Of a DNA stretch of 38,586 nt, positions 34,170 through 38,586 are shown in pieces. The translations under genes were made by a program, and so were the position numbers. Source of the stretch: Aeromicrobium sp. (GTDB lineage: Bacteria; Actinomycetota; Actinomycetes; Propionibacteriales; Nocardioidaceae). The first letter of the stretch is position 1. Every line of letters begins with the position of its first letter. The notes under the pieces were generated by a model. It was not told where the DNA came from, did no database searches, and saw nothing but the letters and a program-made list of their open reading frames with translations. The stretch spans positions 1 to 38,586 of the forward strand of contig JACMOZ010000327.1 in the NCBI GenBank assembly GCA_014377785.1. Direction: 5' to 3'.

Positions 34170-35233
34170 TAGGCCACCCCATAGTCACGACGCTTGACCC
34201 GGATCCGGTCATTGAGCGATACGCCGCGCACTCGAGCATCCTTGGCCAAGTAGCGCGGGAGAAGCTCGAACAGTTCAGCCTCATCGCGAGCGCCCAGCAG
34301 CGCAGCCAAGGAGGAAACGTAGCCGACTGCTTGAGGCCCGATCCTTCTCAGGTCACCGCGTAGCCGGCCCTCGCGCACCAGAATCTCGCCGATCGCCGAG
34401 CCCTCGAAAGTTGCGCTCTGGACGGCCTCCCAGACTGACGACACCGGCCACCGTGAACGATTCGAATCATCGGTGGGAAGTCGCAAGGTCAGCCACTCGC
34501 TCGTCAACTTCGCCCAGAGGCGCGCGGCAGCGTCCAACACAGACTCAGGAGCCGACAGACCCACGTCCCTGAGGTAGGCGCGCTCTATCTGGAACTCGAC
34601 CCGCCAAACCTGCTCGCCCGGTTGATACGCAGAACTCCAGACACTCGGCCACCAGTCTGTGCCCTTGGCCGCGCTCTCCTTCGTCTTGTCGTAGAGCCTG
34701 GCCATGAGCGGCTTGCCTGAGCCGAAGTACAGCGTTTCCAACTGGTCGCCGTCCTCGAATGTCTTGCGTCGTTTGCCCTTGCACACGAAGTCCCAGCGGG
34801 ACTCAGCAGTCAATGCAAGCCCGTGGAAGTCAGCGAAAAGATCGAGTCGCGACACCTTCCACTCGACCACCAGTCCGAGAGTGTCAGCCACGTCGTAGAC
34901 CCACGCCAGAACACCGCGCGGCCCGACTGCATGCAGGAACTCAGCCCGAGGCTGGACCCGCACGACCGGGAAGTTTTCACTGGAAGACACCAAGCCGATA
35001 AGAGCCTTGCCGGGAGCGTCAAGTCGGAACCGGTAGTTGTCCCAGCCGCCCCAGCCGACGACGAACTCATGCACACCGAACGCGACGGCTCGACCATCGA
35101 CGCCCGATCCACGTTCAGCAGCTGCGCGGTCCCGCTCAGCGGCAAGAACCTCGATCAACTCGACTGGGGCGATTCCCTTGCCGGTCAGATAAAGGGCGTC
35201 AACACCGGACGCCAAACAGACGATTGACTCCAT
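34169..35233 (-). CDS. Replication initiation protein, Rep_trans-like
   Basis: The 354-residue protein has KVSRLDLFADFHG (126-138) and MARLYDKTKES (177-187), the signature strands and the tyrosine-containing box (Tyr181) of Rep_trans/replication initiation factor proteins that nick the double-strand origin of rolling-circle plasmids and phages. WRVEFQIERAYLRD follows, another family motif. GAGG lies 8 nt before ATG 35233. The upstream 650-bp non-coding DNA probably holds its origin and promoter. Its stop overlaps the zinc-ribbon gene. Nicking activity is inferred from motifs only. Confidence 0.82.
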   Translation of the reverse strand: MESIVCLASGVDALYLTGKGIAPVELIEVLAAERDRAAAERGSGVDGRAVAFGVHEFVVGWGGWDNYRFRLDAPGKALIGLVSSSENFPVVRVQPRAEFLHAVGPRGVLAWVYDVADTLGLVVEWKVSRLDLFADFHGLALTAESRWDFVCKGKRRKTFEDGDQLETLYFGSGKPLMARLYDKTKESAAKGTDWWPSVWSSAYQPGEQVWRVEFQIERAYLRDVGLSAPESVLDAAARLWAKLTSEWLTLRLPTDDSNRSRWPVSSVWEAVQSATFEGSAIGEILVREGRLRGDLRRIGPQAVGYVSSLAALLGARDEAELFELLPRYLAKDARVRGVSLNDRIRVKRRDYGVA

Positions 35234-35290
35234 TAGGAGTACCTCACAAACAGACAGCAGGACTGGGACAAGACCTCAATGGCTGTTTGT

Positions 35291-35361
35291 CCGTCTCCCT
35301 GTTTGGAGAATCTTTCGGATGCCGGGTTAGTTGGGTATTCCGTCTCCCTCTTGGGGAGAAT
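35291..35361. repeat. Two imperfect direct repeats, each a hairpin
   Basis: CCGTCTCCCT ... GGAGAAT occurs at 35291-35311 and 35340-35361. In the first TCTCC pairs with GGAGA (35294-35298/35305-35309); in the second TCTCCC pairs with GGGAGA (35343-35348/35354-35359). They lie 60-130 bp before the rep start and may be Rep-binding or leader-control structures. Confidence 0.7.
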
Positions 35362-35435
35362 TGCGGAAGGTGAGGTAAGCCAGTAACGTACATCAGCCCA
35401 CCGACAGAAACTGGGAATGAGCCTCATGTATTTAT

Positions 35436-35464
35436 AGGGTGCTGTGTTACAAGGCCCGCACCCT
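35436..35464. repeat. 7-bp hairpin beside an AT patch
   Basis: AGGGTGC (35436-35442) pairs with GCACCCT (35458-35464) around 15 nt, directly next to TATTTATA. A hairpin next to easily melted DNA is a usual form of a nicking origin, but no known nick sequence is recognised. Confidence 0.45.
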
Positions 35465-35786
35465 ACGTCCGGCGACTCCGACGACGAACACCCCGCCCGT
35501 GCCGGGCGGCGCCCGCTCCGCTTGCGGCCCCGCTCCGGCGCGGCCCGGGGCAGACCGTGGACGATGCCGACGCCTCGCAGCATGAGCGGCACAGGGCACA
35601 GTCCAAGGCCGGTGAACGTTGAGCAATGACGGAGGGGGAGGGGAGGCGACTGGGACGCCCGCAGGCTCCCCGCGACAAGTTTCCAACGGATCACGCTGGG
35701 AAACGTCAGAGGGCGGTGCCCCCCGAACCCCCCGCACAAGCGCACACCTGACGGAGCGCACGTGAACCCGGCAACTAGCCCACGTA

Positions 35787-35807
35787 CTACTCCCGACCTA
35801 CTCCCGA
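35787..35807. repeat. Tandem CTACTCCCGA repeats, candidate arm-type sites
   Basis: CTACTCCCGA stands at 35787-35796 and 35798-35807, an 11-bp period, with a partial third TCCCGA at 35809-35814. They lie 80-100 bp inside attR. A near-identical copy lies beside attL. Confidence 0.6.
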
Positions 35808-35887
35808 ATCCCGATACAGACTCAGGGGCTGCTGCTCCAAAGACCTGATCGACGGTGCCCGTCCCCGGCAAATACGCCCCGACGCCT

Positions 35888-35934
35888 CTCGTAATGAGAA
35901 GGTCATCAGTTCGATTCTGATAGGCGGCTCCACA
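35888..35934 (+). repeat. attR, 47-bp copy of the tRNA-Thr 3' end
   Basis: Identical to 32821-32867. The bases before it do not rebuild the 5' half of a tRNA, so it is not a second functional gene. It also forms the left border of the second, broken element. Confidence 0.93.
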
Positions 35935-35997
35935 GACAGCCCTGAACTGCACGAATGCGGGTTGGGGTTGTCGTTTTGGTTTCGCCCTGTGGCTACG

Positions 35998-36019
35998 CGC
36001 ACTAATTGCGCACTAATTG
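35998..36019. repeat. Tandem 11-bp repeat near the second integrase
   Basis: CGCACTAATTG occurs twice without a gap (35998-36008 and 36009-36019), between attR and the second integrase gene. This is a likely arm-type site pair of that integrase. Confidence 0.65.
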
Positions 36020-36095
36020 AAAGCAGCAGCCCGTCCGTCGGCCACGACCTGAACGTGCCTGGTCAGTACAGCTAGTTCCCCTTGCACGGTTTGGC

Positions 36096-36938
36096 CTAGT
36101 CTTCTGCCGCCTGGTTGAGTTCACGAAGGTATTCCGAGGTATCGACCCGGACTGCCTTCGATTTGTCCATGTAGTGTTTGCGGGTCACGGCGTCGGATGA
36201 GTGTCCGAGGAGTTGAGCCGCCGCGTTCGGGGACACCTTGTTCCCCACGTCGGTGCCGACAGTCACGCGGAAACTATGAGGCTTCACCCATTCCAAACCG
36301 GCGATTTTCCGAATCTTCCGCCAGGCTGTGCGGACGTTACACGGCAAGACCCAAGTGCCTTCTTTGGTCACAAAGACCGCGCCGAGCGGGTTCAGCGGTG
36401 GCTGATTCTCATACCGGCGGCGAAGCAAGTCCATGAGTTCTAGTGGGACGTCGATTGTTCTCATGCCCGACTTCGATTTCGTTTTGTCCTTGCGTTGTCC
36501 GGTCAGTTCGTCGATGGTGCCGCAAAAACTGACCGTTTTGTGGCCCCAGTCCACGTCCTCATACCGCAGTGCCAGGGCCTCACCGATACGGCAGCCGGTC
36601 ATGGTGAATACCGCCACGAAGTCGCTCATGGGGTTGAGGTTTTTGCGGCCCGGACGATTCGCGTTGTCCCACTGGCGCGCAGCCAGTCGCAGCGTGCTGA
36701 GTTCGGATTTGTTGATAGCCCGCGGGCCTGCCTCGTTGCGTTCCACGACGGTGACCTCCCGTGCGGGGTTGACTTCGAGAACGCCGAGTTGGACCGCCAG
36801 TCGGAAGCACTCGATAACCTGCAGCCTGGCGTTGTATGCGCGCGTAATGCGCCCGTCACTAATCCATTCCTGAATCTTCGAGTTCAGCAGTGCTGTAGTC
36901 GCCTCGCGGATTGTCAGATTGTCGAATTCCACGAGCAC
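36096..36938 (-). CDS. Tyrosine integrase, 5'-truncated remnant of a second element
   Basis: From GTG 36938 the frame gives 280 residues with a full catalytic set: Arg117 (TGCRIGEALALR), His221 and Arg224 (PHSFR), His246 (LLGHSS) and Tyr256. The recognisable coding sequence continues upstream to about 37058 without any start codon (for example NHYRKTLENIVLVEF, a core-binding-domain motif) and is cut by a stop codon at 37059-37061, so the N-terminal arm-binding region is lost. A shortened protein may still be made from the internal GTG. It lies 160 bp from the attR tRNA copy, suggesting the same integration site. Probably a pseudogene in function. Confidence 0.85.
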   Translation of the reverse strand: MLVEFDNLTIREATTALLNSKIQEWISDGRITRAYNARLQVIECFRLAVQLGVLEVNPAREVTVVERNEAGPRAINKSELSTLRLAARQWDNANRPGRKNLNPMSDFVAVFTMTGCRIGEALALRYEDVDWGHKTVSFCGTIDELTGQRKDKTKSKSGMRTIDVPLELMDLLRRRYENQPPLNPLGAVFVTKEGTWVLPCNVRTAWRKIRKIAGLEWVKPHSFRVTVGTDVGNKVSPNAAAQLLGHSSDAVTRKHYMDKSKAVRVDTSEYLRELNQAAED

Positions 36939-37054
36939 AATGTTCTCGAGCGTCTTGCGGTAGTGGTTCTTCGTGGAGTCTTCAAGGCCCGAGTCGTTCT
37001 GAATCTCTTTCGGCCGTTCCGCGACCAGCAGCCGAATCGGCGAGTCCCGGGTGA

Positions 37055-37501
37055 TTACTCATCCCCACGAAATCAGACGCCTCCTCAATCCGAGGAATGG
37101 AACGAATCGCTCAACAGGCAGCCGCTACCGTCAGCGATGAACACAGAATCGACCTTCTCGGAATCCTCCTCACAGGATCAACCACAGCCGCAACGAGGGT
37201 GCGAGCAGGAGCAGAGGCCGACATTCGAGCGCTTCTAGGTGATGACGCACTTCTCTTCGGTACAACGATCCGCGCAAGTGAAGCTGTAGCCAGAGAGGGA
37301 CGCGACCAAGGGCTGCTCGTGCACGAGCTCGCCGAGAAGGTCGAAGGTCAAGAGCCGTTCTGGAAGGCGCTTCGCGACGGTAAACCATCTGCGAGGCTCC
37401 CAGGCAGCGCGCCAGCTCTTGCGGGGGACTACGTCCTTGCAACAGACGAAATCATCAAACGCATCAACGAGTTGGAAGACGAAGAACGGGGAGCAGCATG
37501 A
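37055..37501 (+). pseudogene. C-terminal fragment of a plasmid ParA partition ATPase
   Basis: The frame opens after TGA 37052-37054 with LLIPTKSDASSIRGMERIAQ, the ParA segment following the Walker B strand, and continues DLLGILLTGS, ATRVRAGAEADIRALLGDDA and LFGTTIRASEAVAREGRDQG, all matching the C-terminal part of actinomycete plasmid ParA proteins. The Walker A and B motifs are missing. The first ATG (37097) would give 134 residues. The 5' end is lost at the same point as that of the head-to-head integrase gene. It overlaps the next gene as ATGA. Identification is by recalled family motifs. Confidence 0.75.
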
Positions 37502-38040
37502 GCGAGCCAGTCGCGCGACCTTCACGTTTCGCTGGAGGCGTCCAACTCGAAAACGTCCTCAAAAAGCGACCAACTGTCGCCCCGGTCCCCGTGCAAAAGC
37601 CCGAGTCAACGGCAGCACCGGAGGCCAAGAAAGCTACTCCAGCTAAGCCTGTATCTCTGACCGCTGCGCCCGTGCGCCCGATCTCGGCAACGACCGGAGG
37701 TTCACGGCGCGTCCCCTTTAACCTTCCGATCGACCTCCACGATGCCCTTGTTTCGCGCAAATCCGCTGAAGGGAAAAGCAAAACCACCGTTGTTCTCGAG
37801 GCAATCGAAGCCGCACACCAGGCCGGCGCGCTTGCAAACGTCGCCGAGAAGCCAAAGGCCAAAGCCGGAGGACTTTTCATTCTTTCCGAAAGCCGCGCAA
37901 CCGCAGAAGGCGTCGTACCCGCCGAAATCAGACTCGCCGAAGCCAACTGCGTGGTCATCGACAAACTTGTTGCAACCCACGATCTCGGCACGCGTACCGA
38001 ACTAATCATCCGCTCCCTGCGTTTCCACCTCAACTATTGA
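37498..38040 (+). CDS. ParB-like ribbon-helix-helix partition protein
   Basis: The 180-residue protein begins MSEPVARPSRFAGGVQLENV, has a Pro/Ala/Lys-rich linker (about 25-67), then RRVPFNLPIDLHDALVSRKS and KTTVVLEAIEAAH, a ribbon-helix-helix DNA-binding fold, and a second similar segment at the end (RLAEANCVVIDKLVATHDLG, RTELIIRSLRFHL). Placement right after parA with ATGA overlap is that of plasmid centromere-binding adaptors. The gene is complete while its parA partner is not, so partition is likely lost. No named family is recognised. Confidence 0.65.
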   Translation: MSEPVARPSRFAGGVQLENVLKKRPTVAPVPVQKPESTAAPEAKKATPAKPVSLTAAPVRPISATTGGSRRVPFNLPIDLHDALVSRKSAEGKSKTTVVLEAIEAAHQAGALANVAEKPKAKAGGLFILSESRATAEGVVPAEIRLAEANCVVIDKLVATHDLGTRTELIIRSLRFHLNY

Positions 38041-38395
38041 AACATGAGCGGCTAAGCCGTCACCAATCTAACCGGGGCTCCGAAGGCTTATATCTGAAGG
38101 TGATCAGCGCCGCGTCAACTTGTGGAGTCTGGTCTTCTGGGGGTCAGACTCCACATTCATGCAGCAGTCCCGTGCATAGAAGCCGTGACGGCGGGCCCGA
38201 CCCCGCCTTGAAAAGGAACACACATCGAGCCTTGTCCGATTTACAGGATTGCTTGGGCCACATTTACCCTCGTCGTAGCGACCGGTTCTGAGCATGAAGT
38301 CTACAGAGCGATGTGTTTGGTAGAGATTTCCTCCATATCCAGCAGCGGTGCGTTTGGCTAACATGATGCAAATCACCATCTGAGGGAGGAGAGAC
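38041..38395. other. Non-coding interval before the MFS gene
   Basis: A 355-bp gap. It holds an 11-bp perfect inverted repeat (38121-38131/38145-38155) and the leader of the MFS gene with GGGAGGAG before the start. I see no tRNA, second att copy or supported gene; the frame on the minus strand across it has no recognisable product. Confidence 0.6.
38121..38155. terminator. 11-bp perfect hairpin downstream of the parB-like gene
   Basis: TGTGGAGTCTG (38121-38131) pairs with CAGACTCCACA (38145-38155) around 13 nt, 80 nt after the stop. It may be a terminator or an operator or centromere-like site; no T-run follows. Confidence 0.5.
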
Positions 38396-38586
38396 ATGAG
38401 CGAAGCTGTGTCGGCACAAGACGAAGAACTGGGGCAGCGGGTGATCCGTAAGGTCGCGCGACGGCTCGTGCCTTTCATGGGTCTTCTCTACTTCATCAAC
38501 TACCTCGACCGGACCAACATCGGGTTCGCCAAACTCACCATGAGCGAGGATCTCGGTCTGACTGAGACGATGTTTGGCCTGGCCTC
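38396..38586 (+). CDS. MFS transporter, ACS-like family, 5' part
   Basis: The first 63 residues are visible; the gene runs off the window. After a charged N-terminus (MSEAVSAQDEELGQRVIRK) the first membrane helix reads LVPFMGLLYFINYLDRTNIG, followed by FAKLTMSEDLGLT. The YLDRTNIGFAK motif is characteristic of the anion:cation symporter group that takes up organic acids. GGGAGGAG lies 5 nt before the ATG. The substrate is unknown. Confidence 0.85.
   Translation, partial: MSEAVSAQDEELGQRVIRKVARRLVPFMGLLYFINYLDRTNIGFAKLTMSEDLGLTETMFGLA

Larger units (their letters stand above)
35234..35887. other. Non-coding control region of the mini-plasmid
   Basis: About 650 bp without a supported gene. It contains two hairpin-forming direct repeats (35291-35311 and 35340-35361), an AT patch TATTTATA (35429-35436), a 7-bp hairpin (35436-35464), a CCGCCC/GGGCGG hairpin near 35503-35520 and tandem CTACTCCCGA repeats (35787-35807). 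It likely holds the rep promoter, replication origin(s) and integrase arm sites. Open frames crossing it are chance, including one whose residues RTDDLLIT come from the antisense of the tRNA copy. Confidence 0.65.
32821..35934. mobile_element. Integrated mini-plasmid in tRNA-Thr, 3,067-bp unit
   Basis: Two 47-bp identical repeats bound an element carrying an integrase next to attL, a zinc-ribbon gene and a replication initiator, all on the minus strand and overlapping, plus about 650 bp of non-coding control DNA. Excision between the repeats would give a 3,067-bp circle. The gene set is that of an integrative rolling-circle plasmid, smaller than known actinomycete integrative elements; no transfer, partition or cargo gene is visible. 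Inference: it can move only if its host supplies transfer functions. Confidence 0.85.

Noticed and set aside
35881-35934. Second tRNA-Thr gene
   Set aside because: Only the 3' part is present; the 5' acceptor strand and D-arm are missing, so it is an attachment-site copy.
35233-35952. 239-aa minus-strand frame with the phrase NRTDDLLITR
   Set aside because: The phrase is the antisense of the tRNA-Thr copy (35888-35934), a common cause of false annotations; the rest lies over structured non-coding DNA and has no family resemblance.
36201-36873. Plus-strand frames over the second integrase
   Set aside because: The minus strand has the complete catalytic residues of a tyrosine recombinase; the plus frames have none.
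38104-38478. 124-aa minus-strand frame before the MFS gene
   Set aside because: No recognisable domain, and it overlaps the ribosome site and start of the transporter.

Overview
The window is high-GC DNA from an actinomycete. Propionibacteriales is the best guess, as an inference from gene order rather than a phylogeny. The supporting signs are the BioQ/BioY/BioMN biotin genes, a GuaB1-type IMPDH-like protein, the actinobacterial Tad cluster ending in an Rv3654c-like protein beside an MrfA-type helicase, and the run topA-tmk-holB-TAP hydrolase. Many starts have a TANNNT box 6-7 nt before the start codon, as expected for leaderless actinobacterial mRNAs.

Layout. 1-4050 is biotin supply: the 3' end of a bsaP-like gene, bioMN, a secreted EEP-family hydrolase, bioY and a divergent TetR gene (bioQ-like) with a perfect BioQ-type palindrome between them. 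4089-4786 is a vapBC pair, convergent with guaB1 (4790-6247). 6308-8905 holds a LytS-type kinase, a methyltransferase and a Fic-fold protein with a ruined active site. 9311-10135 is a HAD-IB phosphatase, divergent from a compact Tad operon (10242-15314: ssd/TadZ-like, tadA, tadB, tadC, two tandem Flp-like DUF4244 pilins, tadE, Rv3654c-like). 15411-18507 has two small membrane proteins divergent from an OmpR/EnvZ-type system, with an elaborate repeat between them. 18547-25941 has a short secreted M15-like protein, the helicase, a STAS protein, a K+-independent H+-pyrophosphatase and a methyltransferase. 26236-32692 is core replication: topA, tmk, holB, then a TAP-type hydrolase and a chorismate mutase.

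Accessory region. tRNA-Thr(CGT) at 32790 is an integration hot spot. Its last 47 bp are repeated at 35888-35934 and enclose a predicted 3,067-bp integrated plasmid. This carries a translationally coupled operon rep - 59-aa zinc-ribbon protein - tyrosine integrase, a long non-coding control region and candidate integrase arm sites. Beyond attR lies the remnant of a second element: an integrase gene and a parA gene head to head, both lacking 5' ends at the same point (about 37055), followed by an intact ribbon-helix-helix partition-like gene. The window ends inside an MFS transporter gene.

The least ordinary items are the minimal integrative plasmid with its unannotated zinc-ribbon protein, the head-to-head int/parA truncation, the paired direct repeats at the response-regulator promoter, the 27-bp perfect hairpin at 8920-8991, the degenerate Fic protein and the repeat expansion at the VapC N-terminus.
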